Below, piece by piece: positions 1 to 8,650 of a DNA stretch of 64,000 bases. How positions within the stretch are numbered: position 1 is the stretch's first letter; every line of letters begins with the position of its first letter. The notes under the pieces are model-generated. The model did not search any database, was not told the DNA's origin, and worked only from the letters and a program-made list of their open reading frames with translations. The stretch is taken from NCBI RefSeq assembly GCF_004375085.3, contig NZ_SNAQ03000006.1, positions 62,001 to 126,000 on the forward strand, written 5' to 3'. The translations under genes were made by a program, and so were the position numbers. The DNA comes from Lewinella sp. W8 (GTDB lineage: Bacteria; Bacteroidota; Bacteroidia; Chitinophagales; Saprospiraceae).

Positions 1-91
1 CGGTGGGTGTGCGGTGGCGGTAGAGATCCCCCACCCTTTTCGCAGCCTGGAGACTTGACTACCCAACGGTCCAGTAAGACACTGGTCGGAA

Positions 92-1903
92 TCAGGGGCG
101 TTGAGTTTTCAGCCAGGCACGAGGGGTCATGCCCTCCTGCTTCTTGAAGAAATTATTGAATACCGTCTTGGAGTTGAACCCACTTTCGTAAGCCAATCCA
201 AGCAAGGTCAGATGGCTGTTTTCCGGCAACAATGCCTTTTCTTTAAAGGTCGCCAGGCGATAGGCGTTGATGTATTCATTGAAGTTTTTACCCACCGCCT
301 GATTCAATAACCAGGAAAGCTTATTGGGATGCACCTCGAGGGCGGCAGCCAGCGTACGCAGGGAGAGTTCGGCGTTTAGGTAAGCCCGCTCCTCCTGCAC
401 GAGATGCGTTAGGGTACGCAAATAATGCTCCCGTTCTTCGGCGTTCAGTAGGGCCTTTTGTGGCTTGACTTTACCCAGATGCCATTCCGGGCTTGATGGA
501 AAATCGTTTCGGTCAAGCCCAAAATTCATGCGTTGGTACAGGCGCTCAAAGCGGGGATGTTCCCGCAGGTCATCCCACACCCAATAATGCTTGAGACCTA
601 CCATCATGGTCGACCGTTGCGTGAAAGCCAGTTCCAGGCAGTCTATCGCTTCTTCCTGCATGCCCAGTAGGGCATACAACTCTGCGGGGTCACAGGCATC
701 GAGGTATTCGGTTTCGGCCATCGCGGCCAGGACCGTTTCCCGCTCCCCCATCAGCGCACGCACCTGTAATAAATTGTAGGCTGCGGGGCCCTTCCCCTGG
801 CTCAGCTGTAAAGCATGTTGTACGCTGGCGATGGCTTCGGCAAACTGTCCGGTTTGGGCCAGTGCCAGGCCCCGCCAGCGGTGGGCCTCGGCGAAATGCT
901 CGTCCAGAAGGATGGCTCTTTCAAAGGTTTTTATCGCCGCGGTGAACTGAGCGGCAAAATAGTGGCAAAGGCCCAGTTGCCAGTGAGAAATACTGTGCAG
1001 GGGGTCCTGCTCCACGACCTGTTCGGCAATGGCCAGTGCACGCTCGTAGTCCTTTTCCAGGAAAACGTAGTAGTAGGTAATGAATTCATTTTCACCGGTC
1101 AGACCGGCCGCCACCGCGGCCTCGTAAGCTTTGCGGGCGGCATTCCAGTCCCAATCGTAAAAAAAATGGATGTAGGCCATGACTTTATGGGCCCGGGCCG
1201 TCTTCGGCTGGAGACGAATGGATTTCAATGCAGTATTTCGGGCCAGTTCGTGGGCCTCCCGGGATTCCATCAAGCCAAAACCGGCCAGGTGCAGGTAGGT
1301 TTCGGCCAGGTAGGCATAAGCCTCCGCGTACTGGTCGTCTGCCGCAATCGCCGCCTTGAAGTACCGTTCCGCCAGCTGGATGTCCGCAAAGTCTTTGCGC
1401 TTGAAGTGAAAACTTCCCTTCAGGTAGCGTTCGTAGGCATCAATCCGCCTGGTCGGCGGAGAGGAAGCCGGTTCGGGGATCTCAAAGTGCCCGAATTGCT
1501 GGCGAATTTGGTCCGCAATGAGCACACTCAACTCGTCCTGTAGTCTGAAGATATCCTCCAACTCACGGTCAAAATTTTTGGACCACAGCTGACTACCCGA
1601 CTCGGTTTCGATCAGTTGAGCGGAAATACGCACCCGCCGGCCAGCTTTGCGTACGCTTCCTTCCAGGAGAGTACTGACGCCCAATCGGCGACCGACTTCC
1701 CGCGCATCAACCTGCTTATTCTTATAGGTAAAGACCGAAGAGCGCGCGATGACTTTGATGGCACCATCCTTCGCGAGTGCGTGAATGATTTCTTCCGTGA
1801 TTCCATCACTGAAATACTCGTTGTCCGGGTCCGCACTACGATTAACGAAGGGAAGTACCGCGATGGAAAACTGGGGCTTCGGAGGGGTGGAACTCAAAAT
1901 CAT
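92..1903 (-). CDS. TolB/FlgO-like, TPR and AraC-type regulator
   Basis: 603 aa. The N-terminus (about residues 12-150) starts with SIAVLPFVNRS and contains YFSDGITEEIIHAL, the fold shared by TolB/FlgO-like domains of TPR signalling proteins. Residues about 150-440 are alpha-helical repeats of TPR type (for example A-x-AYAYLAETYLHLAG). The last ~100 residues form an AraC-type helix-turn-helix, with the second-helix signature LGLAYESGFNSKTVFNNFFKK. No signal peptide is seen, so it is probably a cytoplasmic DNA-binding regulator that uses the TPR part for ligand or protein sensing. It is paralogous, domain for domain, to the C-terminal 600 residues of the cyclase fusion at 3660-5993. The target is unknown; the divergent membrane protein and hydrolase next door are candidates only by position. 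Confidence 0.85.
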   Translation of the reverse strand: MILSSTPPKPQFSIAVLPFVNRSADPDNEYFSDGITEEIIHALAKDGAIKVIARSSVFTYKNKQVDAREVGRRLGVSTLLEGSVRKAGRRVRISAQLIETESGSQLWSKNFDRELEDIFRLQDELSVLIADQIRQQFGHFEIPEPASSPPTRRIDAYERYLKGSFHFKRKDFADIQLAERYFKAAIAADDQYAEAYAYLAETYLHLAGFGLMESREAHELARNTALKSIRLQPKTARAHKVMAYIHFFYDWDWNAARKAYEAAVAAGLTGENEFITYYYVFLEKDYERALAIAEQVVEQDPLHSISHWQLGLCHYFAAQFTAAIKTFERAILLDEHFAEAHRWRGLALAQTGQFAEAIASVQHALQLSQGKGPAAYNLLQVRALMGERETVLAAMAETEYLDACDPAELYALLGMQEEAIDCLELAFTQRSTMMVGLKHYWVWDDLREHPRFERLYQRMNFGLDRNDFPSSPEWHLGKVKPQKALLNAEEREHYLRTLTHLVQEERAYLNAELSLRTLAAALEVHPNKLSWLLNQAVGKNFNEYINAYRLATFKEKALLPENSHLTLLGLAYESGFNSKTVFNNFFKKQEGMTPRAWLKTQRP

Positions 1904-2035
1904 GAAAATCGGAGGGGGCTACTAAGTCCTAAAGATAAGGGCAATCGACCAGGGAATGCCCTCTATCGCGATCAAACCTCCCCCCGAAAACCCTTTATTC
2001 AGGTAGGTCCCCCCGCGAGGTAACGGGAACGTTAA

Positions 2036-2911
2036 TTAACGATACCTCCGAAAGGTGTTCTGGATTTGATCGACCATTATCGAGTATGCGCTGCTTGACG
2101 GCAGATAACCGGACCTGGGAAGTGCTACGCTGAATTTCAGTGAGGGGATGTCCGGGAGGGAAGTACGGGAGAAGAAGGGATCTTCACTTCCGATGAACAG
2201 GTGAAGGGGAACGGATAATTCCTTCAGATCAGTCGATGCTATGGGGAGAGGGCACGCCAGATGGGGACGGTAACCGGGCAAGGTATTTTTCCAGAAACGG
2301 AGCAGCGCTTCGTCAGGAAGGTGCCAGGTATTGCGCGTCAGTTGGCCCAGCGTTTGCGCGTTGGGTGTTCGGTGGAATCGGGCAAGCGGCCTTTGCCGAA
2401 ACCAGTAGTATTGCCACCGGCAGGCAGGGTGCAACCCGAGGGGCGTAGCCAGGTAAGCCGCCCCTACTCTCCGGGCATCAAAAGTGAGACTTTTCAGGGC
2501 TACGTAGGCCCCCAATTCTACCCCCACCAGGTTGGCATGCCAGATGCTCAGTTTGGAAAGCACTTCATGCATCCATTGTCCACAGGCGTCGGTTTCGAGT
2601 GGCCAGCGGACTTCAGCGCTCAGATTCGGGTGGCCCGGCAGGTCGATGGCATAAAGCCGCATAAATGGAAGTAAATCCAGAAAATGACGGAGGAACAGGG
2701 GGGCACAGGCATTACTCCCATGCAGGAGCACCAGGGCCGGGGCCCCGGGGGTGCCCATCGTCAATACATTGGTGGTGCCAAAACTGGTTTCAACGTTGAG
2801 GAATTCTACGCCGGGAGGTAGATTTTCCACTAAAGCATGATACTCCTCCTCCATACTTGCGCGCGCGGCGGGAGAAGTGAAGAAGGATGGTGGAGACAGG
2901 TGGGGCGCCAT
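2036..2911 (-). CDS. Alpha/beta hydrolase-fold protein lacking catalytic Ser and His
   Basis: 291 aa. The fold is recognisable: strand-turn ALVLLHGSN (oxyanion HG at 64-65), RLYAIDLPGHP, then a nucleophile-elbow region LVGVELGAY. In active members this elbow reads G-x-S-x-G; here the nucleophile position is Glu132. The acidic loop FIGSEDPFF is kept. Near the C-terminus, where the catalytic His normally follows Gly (SGH), the sequence reads RSGYLP with Tyr. Two of three triad residues are therefore absent, and hydrolysis by the usual mechanism is unlikely. No signal peptide. It sits downstream of the AraC/TPR regulator on the same strand, 132 bp away. It could be a ligand-binding pseudoenzyme. 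Confidence 0.8.
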   Translation of the reverse strand: MAPHLSPPSFFTSPAARASMEEEYHALVENLPPGVEFLNVETSFGTTNVLTMGTPGAPALVLLHGSNACAPLFLRHFLDLLPFMRLYAIDLPGHPNLSAEVRWPLETDACGQWMHEVLSKLSIWHANLVGVELGAYVALKSLTFDARRVGAAYLATPLGLHPACRWQYYWFRQRPLARFHRTPNAQTLGQLTRNTWHLPDEALLRFWKNTLPGYRPHLACPLPIASTDLKELSVPLHLFIGSEDPFFSRTSLPDIPSLKFSVALPRSGYLPSSSAYSIMVDQIQNTFRRYR

Positions 2912-3003
2912 GGCTGAGGTTTATTCCGTACAAAGGTGACCACCGTCCGCAGGCGAATCGTCCGAAATTGTAATCGTGAACATTTTTCTTCCCGAATTAC
3001 GCG

Positions 3004-3047
3004 GCACCTGCGGTCACGCCCCAAAAATTTGGCGCAAGCGCAGGTGC
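3004..3047. repeat. Imperfect hairpin carrying the GCACCTGCG repeat motif
   Basis: GCACCTGCG at 3004-3012 faces its reverse complement CGCAGGTGC at 3039-3047. The arms extend inward about 17 nt with three mismatches. It lies between the divergent genes at 2911 and 3159 and belongs to the dispersed family also seen at 10346-10409, 36466, 42449 and 42555. Confidence 0.6.
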
Positions 3048-3070
3048 AAGGAAAATTGGTAAAAGCAAGA

Positions 3071-3132
3071 AGTCCGGGATTTCATTTTGGAACGACGGCC
3101 AAACCTCCACGGCGCACTTTTGTCGGGTCAAT
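3071..3132 (+). promoter_or_regulatory. Promoter region sharing a long block with 8471-8532
   Basis: The block starting AGTCCG, followed by ATTTCATTT and GGAACGA, matches the region upstream of the outer-membrane gene at 8651 in about 26 of 30 positions. TTTGT (3119-3123) and GTCAAT (3127-3132) recur there at exactly the same offset. CACTTTTG (3115-3122) resembles the Bacteroidota -7 element TAnnTTTG. It probably drives the DoxX-like gene, whose ATG lies 27 nt further on. Confidence 0.5.
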
Positions 3133-3158
3133 AAGACAAGACAAAAACCTTCCGCAAC

Positions 3159-3614
3159 ATGAAACTCACCCTCAGTACGCTAGACCAGACCATTACTACC
3201 TACATGGAGAGATGGGGCATTGTACTGGTCAGGCTCTCCTTTGCGATCATCTTCATTTGGTTTGGCGTCCTCAAGCCCCTGGGCTATTCCACGGCGATCC
3301 CGTTGGTGGAATCTACGGTGGCCTGGCTCCCGCTACTGGAACCAGCCACCTGGGTTAAAGTCATCGGCTGGTGGGAAGTAGCCATTGGCGTACTCTTCCT
3401 GTTCGGGAAGACAATCAGACTGGCCATCGCCCTCCTTTTCCTGCAAATGGTCGGCACTTTCATGCCACTCGTAGTTTTACCGGAAGTAGTTTACCAGGGC
3501 GGCCATATTTTTCTGCCCACCATGGAGGGGCAATACATAATCAAAAACATCATGATCATTTCTGCGGCGGTGGTTACCGGGGGTAGCATCCACCGCAAAA
3601 AATCCGATCTTTAG
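3159..3614 (+). CDS. DoxX/DUF417-like small membrane protein
   Basis: 151 aa with about four predicted transmembrane segments: around residues 20-40 (GIVLVRLSFAIIFIWFG), 65-85 (WVKVIGWWEVAIGVLFLFG), 88-108 and 125-142. The helix pattern and the WFGxLKPLGY...GWWEVAIG signature fit the DoxX/YkgB (DUF417) superfamily of inner-membrane proteins. Biochemical roles in that group are poorly defined; links to thiosulfate or quinone metabolism and to stress are known only for some members. The gene is followed after 45 bp by the cyclase-TPR-AraC regulator on the same strand, so the two may be co-transcribed. Confidence 0.75.
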   Translation: MKLTLSTLDQTITTYMERWGIVLVRLSFAIIFIWFGVLKPLGYSTAIPLVESTVAWLPLLEPATWVKVIGWWEVAIGVLFLFGKTIRLAIALLFLQMVGTFMPLVVLPEVVYQGGHIFLPTMEGQYIIKNIMIISAAVVTGGSIHRKKSDL

Positions 3615-3659
3615 CTTTATCAGCAGCCACGCTACCCCCACCCCACCAACCCATCACCC

Positions 3660-5993
3660 ATGTCAAAGACCAGGAAAGAGCGCCGCCTTGCCGCCATCAT
3701 GTTTACGGACATTGTGGGCTACACGGCCCTGATGCAACGGGATGAACGGCAGGCCGCCGCACAGCGGGCAAAGCACCGGCAGGTGTTCACGGAGACCCAC
3801 CAACGGCACGGCGGCACCATCCTTCAGTACTTTGGCGACGGTACCCTGAGCACCTTCCCCAGCGGGGTGGAGGCGGTGGCCTGCGCCGTCGCCATCCAGC
3901 AAGTCCTGAACGCCCCCGACGGTATTCCGCTGCGGATCGGCATCCACATTGGCGACATTGTGTTTGACGGTACGGAAGTGTACGGTGACGGCGTAAACGT
4001 GGCGGCCAGAATTGAGAGCATGGGGGTTCCCGGAGGGGTACTGATCTCCGGAAAGCTGAACGATGAGCTGACCAATCAACAACACCTGACCACTACTTCC
4101 CTCGGTCATTTTCAGCTAAAGAATATCACCCAACCACTTTCGGTGTTTGCGGTCGTCAGCTCCGGCCTGGTGGTTCCCCAACGAAACGACCTGAAGGGTA
4201 AGCGTTCGGTTGCCCGGCAAACCGTCGCCGTACTCCCCTTCAGCAACCGAAGCCGCCAGGAAGAGGATGAGTACCTCAGCGACGGGATGACCGAAGAGAT
4301 CATCAACGCCCTGTCGAAGATCAAACCCCTGAAGGTCACCTCTCGCACCTCCTCCTTTTACTATAAAAACAAACAGGTCACCCTTCCCGAAATCGGTCGC
4401 CAGCTGGAGGTGGCCTATATTCTGGAAGGGAGCGTTCAGGTGGCGGGTAACAAGATGCGCATTGCCGTAACGCTGGTCGATGCCCAGGAGGACGTTCCGC
4501 TATGGTCCCATTCACTGGACCGCAGCCTCGACGACATTTTTGCCGTCCAGGATGAGGTCAGTTTGCTGGTCGCCGACCGCCTGCGGGAGCACATCGGCCA
4601 CTTTGACATTGACGAGCAGCTGGTCCCCCAACTACCCGTCACGGTTGACAATTACAAGCGCTACCTCCGGGCCAGGTATCATTTGCTCAAAATGAGTGCT
4701 CCGGAAATCGAACGGGGCATGGAAATGCTGCGGGAAATCGTCGCCGACCAACCAGACTTCCCGTTAGCGCACCTCGGCCTCCACCTGGGGTATACTCTGA
4801 TGGGTACCCTGGGCATCATGCCGGCCCCCGCCGCCTTTGCGGCGGGCGGGCCCTTTCTGGAACGGGCCATGACCCTGGACGATAGTCTTCCGGAAATACA
4901 ACTTCACCGCTCCTACCAAAGCTTTCTTCAGGATTGGGATCTTCCCCAGGCCTACGAGCACCTTCAGCGCTCCTTCGAGCGCCGCCCGACGGTTGAATAC
5001 TACCAATCGATGACTTCCTACCTGGTTGCGGAAGGCAAGCTGCGGGCCGCCCATCACTACATCGATACGGCCCTGCAAATTGATCCTTTTTCGGACATCA
5101 ACCACCACCTCAAGGGTTTCCTCTTCTACGTCCAGGAGCAGTATCCCGCAGCCATCCAGTATTTCGAGAAAAGCCTGGCCCTGAAGCCAGACGCTCACGT
5201 ATCCCTGCCCGAACTGGGGCGGTCCTTGCTCCTGGCCGGTCACACCCAACGCGCCCGGGAGTTTTTCCGGGAATTACCCCTACCTGACGATGACCTCCTG
5301 AAGGTCAGTGGTGAAACGATGTTTTACGCCCTGACCGCACCCGAGCAAGCGCTTGAGGGACTGGAAAAACTAACGGCGGCCCTCGACGGAGCACTCATCG
5401 ATCAGGCGCTGAACTACCTCACCCTCTGCCACGCCCTGCTGGGCAATACGGAAAAAACCCTCCAGCTGCTGGAGCAAGGCATCAACGCCAGGCTACCGAT
5501 GGTGGTGTACACTCAGATTGACCCCATCCTCAAACCCATTCGTGCCCTCCCCGAATTTCAGGGGTTAAGTGCGCGGATTTTCGGAAGTGATCCGGTACTG
5601 GACACCCCCCAAAACAAGTACAAAAAAAACCTCCTTTCCTCCGAAGAGATTGATCGTTACAAGCAGCAGTTGACCAAACTAATGGAGCGTGATGCCCCCT
5701 ACCTGGATGCCGAACTGAGTTTGCGGAACCTGGCCGACCGGATGGAGCTCCCCCCGAATTATCTCTCCCAGTTACTCAACGCGGGCTTCGGGCAAAACTT
5801 TGCGGAATACGTAAATACCTACCGCCTCGAGTACTTCAAAAGTAGGTTAGGCGACCCCGCTTTTCAGCACCTGACCCTGCTTGGGCTGGCCTATGAGAGT
5901 GGCTTCAACTCCAAAACTTCCTTCAATACCTTCTTCAAAAAAGCGACCGGAACCACGCCGGCCGCCTACCGCAAGCAGCAACTGAACGAATAG
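3660..5993 (+). CDS. Class III cyclase, TolB/FlgO-like, TPR and AraC fusion regulator
   Basis: 777 aa. Residues 1-165 form a class III nucleotide cyclase domain. Both metal-binding Asp are present (Asp17 in FTDIVGYT, Asp60 in YFGDG), as are transition-state Asn113 and Arg117 (GVNVAARIE). The position that is usually the base-selecting Lys, four residues before Asp60, is Gln56, so substrate choice between ATP and GTP is unclear. A TolB/FlgO-like domain follows (about 187-320, VAVLPFSNRS, YLSDGMTEEI), then TPR repeats (about 330-640) and a C-terminal AraC helix-turn-helix (about 660-777, LGLAYESGFNSKTSFNTFFKK). One polypeptide thus joins second-messenger synthesis to DNA binding. The domains after the cyclase are paralogous to the protein at 92-1903. 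Confidence 0.88.
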   Translation: MSKTRKERRLAAIMFTDIVGYTALMQRDERQAAAQRAKHRQVFTETHQRHGGTILQYFGDGTLSTFPSGVEAVACAVAIQQVLNAPDGIPLRIGIHIGDIVFDGTEVYGDGVNVAARIESMGVPGGVLISGKLNDELTNQQHLTTTSLGHFQLKNITQPLSVFAVVSSGLVVPQRNDLKGKRSVARQTVAVLPFSNRSRQEEDEYLSDGMTEEIINALSKIKPLKVTSRTSSFYYKNKQVTLPEIGRQLEVAYILEGSVQVAGNKMRIAVTLVDAQEDVPLWSHSLDRSLDDIFAVQDEVSLLVADRLREHIGHFDIDEQLVPQLPVTVDNYKRYLRARYHLLKMSAPEIERGMEMLREIVADQPDFPLAHLGLHLGYTLMGTLGIMPAPAAFAAGGPFLERAMTLDDSLPEIQLHRSYQSFLQDWDLPQAYEHLQRSFERRPTVEYYQSMTSYLVAEGKLRAAHHYIDTALQIDPFSDINHHLKGFLFYVQEQYPAAIQYFEKSLALKPDAHVSLPELGRSLLLAGHTQRAREFFRELPLPDDDLLKVSGETMFYALTAPEQALEGLEKLTAALDGALIDQALNYLTLCHALLGNTEKTLQLLEQGINARLPMVVYTQIDPILKPIRALPEFQGLSARIFGSDPVLDTPQNKYKKNLLSSEEIDRYKQQLTKLMERDAPYLDAELSLRNLADRMELPPNYLSQLLNAGFGQNFAEYVNTYRLEYFKSRLGDPAFQHLTLLGLAYESGFNSKTSFNTFFKKATGTTPAAYRKQQLNE

Positions 5994-6066
5994 GTTCGGG
6001 TTTCAAAACCCGGACGATGTGCGCACCCCGGCGGGCTTCCTTTGTGGCACACAAAAACCACAAATC

Positions 6067-7056
6067 ATGTCCGCAACTACCATGCAAGCCGCCGTACTCA
6101 CCCGCTACGGAGCTCCCCAAAACATCAAGATCGCCACCGTTTCCCGCCCCACCCCGAAGCCCAACGAAGTGCTGGTCAGGGTACACGCAACACCGGTTAC
6201 GACCGCCGACACGATGATGCGGCGCGCACAACCGGCCATCTCGCGCCTCTTCCTGGGTTTCAGCCGCCCGCGCAATAACATTATGGGAACGGGATTCGCC
6301 GGTAAAGTCGTTGCGGTGGGTGCGGAAGTCGAGGATTTTGCCGTCGGTGACCGCGTCTACGGTGAAAGTGGCCTCGGTTTTTCCGCAAACGCGGAATACG
6401 TCAGCGTAGCCGCCAACGGCGTAATCGACTGGATTCCGATGACCCTATCCTACGTGGAAGCGGCCACCCTCTGTGACGGACCGCTCACCTCCTACCACTT
6501 CCTCAAAACCCTGGCGGAATTGCGGGCGGGCCAGTCGGTGCTCATCATCGGTGCTTCCGGAAGTCTGGGTACCGCGGCGGTCCAACTGGCCCGCGCCGTT
6601 GGCGCAGAAGTCACCGGGGTATGCAGCACCCGTAATGTGGAACTGGTGACCTCCCTCGGGGCCAACAAGGTGATCGATTACAAAAAGGACGATTTCCTGA
6701 ACGCGACCGACCGCTACGACGTGATCTTCGATACGATCGGAAACACCTCTTTTCGCAAGAGCAAGCATCTGCTGAAGCCAGCGGGCACCTACCTCTCTCC
6801 GGTCTTGGGTTTTTCGCTCTTGCTGGAAGTGCTTTACACCCGTGTCTTTGGAGATCAAAAGGCCAAATTTGACGCCGCCGGCATGCTACCGCCCGCCACC
6901 CTACGCGGCTACCTGCAGGAATTGACCCGGTTGATGAGCGAAGGAAAATTTCGGGTGGTCATTGACCAGCGCTATGGCCTGGAAGAAGCGGTAAGCGCTC
7001 ATCAGTACGTGGATAGTGGACGCAAACGGGGCAATGTCGTTTTGGAGGTAGTATAA
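6067..7056 (+). CDS. Zinc-free quinone oxidoreductase-type medium-chain dehydrogenase
   Basis: 329 aa from the ATG at 6067 (MSATTMQAAVLTRYG). An upstream start at 6019 would add 16 residues with no family resemblance. The GroES-like N-terminus carries PxxNEVLVRVHATPV and GTGFAGKVVAVG...FAVGDRVYGE. The Rossmann motif VLIIGASGSLGTAAVQLA binds NAD(P)H. The Cys cluster and catalytic Cys/His of zinc alcohol dehydrogenases are absent, which points to the quinone-oxidoreductase/enoyl-reductase branch that reduces quinones or conjugated carbonyls. The substrate cannot be assigned. It stands alone between the regulator and the MFS gene. Confidence 0.85.
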   Translation: MSATTMQAAVLTRYGAPQNIKIATVSRPTPKPNEVLVRVHATPVTTADTMMRRAQPAISRLFLGFSRPRNNIMGTGFAGKVVAVGAEVEDFAVGDRVYGESGLGFSANAEYVSVAANGVIDWIPMTLSYVEAATLCDGPLTSYHFLKTLAELRAGQSVLIIGASGSLGTAAVQLARAVGAEVTGVCSTRNVELVTSLGANKVIDYKKDDFLNATDRYDVIFDTIGNTSFRKSKHLLKPAGTYLSPVLGFSLLLEVLYTRVFGDQKAKFDAAGMLPPATLRGYLQELTRLMSEGKFRVVIDQRYGLEEAVSAHQYVDSGRKRGNVVLEVV

Positions 7057-7189
7057 AGTTGGCGACACTACGTGATGCGGAACGACGGAAGCTCGGCAAA
7101 CTTTCGCCAATCCGGGGTAGCTTCTTTCCTGATGAATTCCCCCTAACTTGGGCAGCCTAACCACCCTCCGTTTCCGATCTCTTTCCCCA

Positions 7190-8425
7190 ATGAGCCAAGA
7201 CAAAGGAGCCCCCTTCTCCGGCTACCAAAAAATTGTTGTCGCCGCCCTGGCGGGCATATTGTTCACCGTCGTAGTAGATTACATGACCCTGTCGGCCCTG
7301 TCGGCCATCTTGCTCCCCGAGCTGCAATTGTCGACCGGTAAATTCGGTTGGATTGTCTCCGCCTACGCCTTCAGTGCAGGCATCTCCGGCTTCCTGGCCA
7401 CCAGTTTTGCGGACAGTTTTGACCGCAAGAAACTACTTCTGTTTTATTACGGTGGCTTTCTGTTGGGGATGTTGCTTTGTGCCGTGGCGAATTCCTTTAT
7501 CGCACTGTTGCTGGCCAGGATGCTTAGTGGAATGTTTGGTGGAGTGGTCGCCGCGATTTGCTACGCCACGGTTGCCGATCTTTTCACGAAAGACCAACGG
7601 GGCCGGGTCATGGGATACCTGCAGCTGGCATTTGCCATGGGACTGGTGGCGGGGTTACCCTTGGCATTATTCCTCGCCAACAAAGTAGACTGGCACTTAC
7701 CCTATCTGGTGATATTCCTCCTGGGACTGATACTGCTCCTTACGGTTTCCACCTACCTACGGCCCGTGGACGAACAAGGTCGGACGAAAAGGACACCTCC
7801 CTCATCGCAACACTCTCTGACGGTCATAACCAACAGTAAGTACTGGCCCCTGTTTGCCAACAACATATTCCTCGTACTGGGCGACGTCATGTTTATGACC
7901 TTTGGTTCCGCCTATTTGACCAACAACCTCGGTGTCAAAGTCGATAAACTCCCCCTGATCTTTGGTCTTGGGGGCCTGGCTACCATTATTTTCAGTCCCA
8001 TTATCGGACGAGCTACGGACCGTTACGGTAAATGGCGGGTTTTCGGTGTAGCCACCCTGCTTACGATGGTTGCCGTCGGGATATTCAGCCAACTTGGCAG
8101 CGTTACCCTTTGGGTTATCATCACCGTTCACACACTACTTTTTGTGGGGATCAGCGCCCGGATGATTACCGCAACGGCCATGACGACGATGGTTCCCGAA
8201 AGTGAAGACCGCGGTGCCTTCATGGCCCTCGATGCGGCGCTGCAACAACTCGCGGGCGGGATTGCGGCGGTAGCCGTGGGGTGGATCGTTTACCAAACGG
8301 CAGACGGTATCGTTCGGAGATACCCGCTGCTGGGCGGAGTGGTCATCGGGGTTATGGCACTGACGCTCTGGCTCATGAAGAAGGTGCATACCATGGTCAG
8401 GGGGCAATCTTCTTCGGCGGAATAG
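7190..8425 (+). CDS. MFS transporter
   Basis: 411 aa from ATG 7190 (MSQDKGAPFSGYQK). A TTG at 7148 is in frame but adds only a polar tail. About 12 hydrophobic segments are visible. The MFS loop between TM2 and TM3 reads SFADSFDRKK, and the matching loop of the second half reads IGRATDRYGKWRV, both of the G-x-x-x-D-R-x-G-R/K type. Such proteins are inner-membrane exporters or importers driven by the proton gradient. The layout resembles the drug/sugar efflux group, but no substrate is evident and no regulator is adjacent. Confidence 0.88.
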   Translation: MSQDKGAPFSGYQKIVVAALAGILFTVVVDYMTLSALSAILLPELQLSTGKFGWIVSAYAFSAGISGFLATSFADSFDRKKLLLFYYGGFLLGMLLCAVANSFIALLLARMLSGMFGGVVAAICYATVADLFTKDQRGRVMGYLQLAFAMGLVAGLPLALFLANKVDWHLPYLVIFLLGLILLLTVSTYLRPVDEQGRTKRTPPSSQHSLTVITNSKYWPLFANNIFLVLGDVMFMTFGSAYLTNNLGVKVDKLPLIFGLGGLATIIFSPIIGRATDRYGKWRVFGVATLLTMVAVGIFSQLGSVTLWVIITVHTLLFVGISARMITATAMTTMVPESEDRGAFMALDAALQQLAGGIAAVAVGWIVYQTADGIVRRYPLLGGVVIGVMALTLWLMKKVHTMVRGQSSSAE

Positions 8426-8470
8426 CCACTGAGCTCCGGTGGAGGTAGCCATTGAAGGCTACAGTAAAAA

Positions 8471-8532
8471 AGTCCGCAATTTCATTTCGGAACGATTGGC
8501 CCCGCCCATCAGTCCATCTTTGTATTGTCAAT
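8471..8532 (+). promoter_or_regulatory. Promoter region sharing a long block with 3071-3132
   Basis: AGTCCG-nn-ATTTCATTT-n-GGAACGA begins at 8471, TTG is at 8496-8498, CATCTTTG (TAnnTTTG-like) is at 8515-8522 and GTCAAT is at 8527-8532. All matching blocks are offset by exactly 5400 from the copy at 3071. It is likely the promoter of the outer-membrane gene at 8651, giving a leader of roughly 115 nt. Confidence 0.5.
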
Positions 8533-8650
8533 TCGATAAAGGGAATTCACCCGTAACCACAACGGCAATGAGCTTCTCTCCGGCAGGTGAATACCCCGCC
8601 CGGAACGGAGCCGTATTGCCCCAATTTTCACCCTCTAAAAAAACACACGA

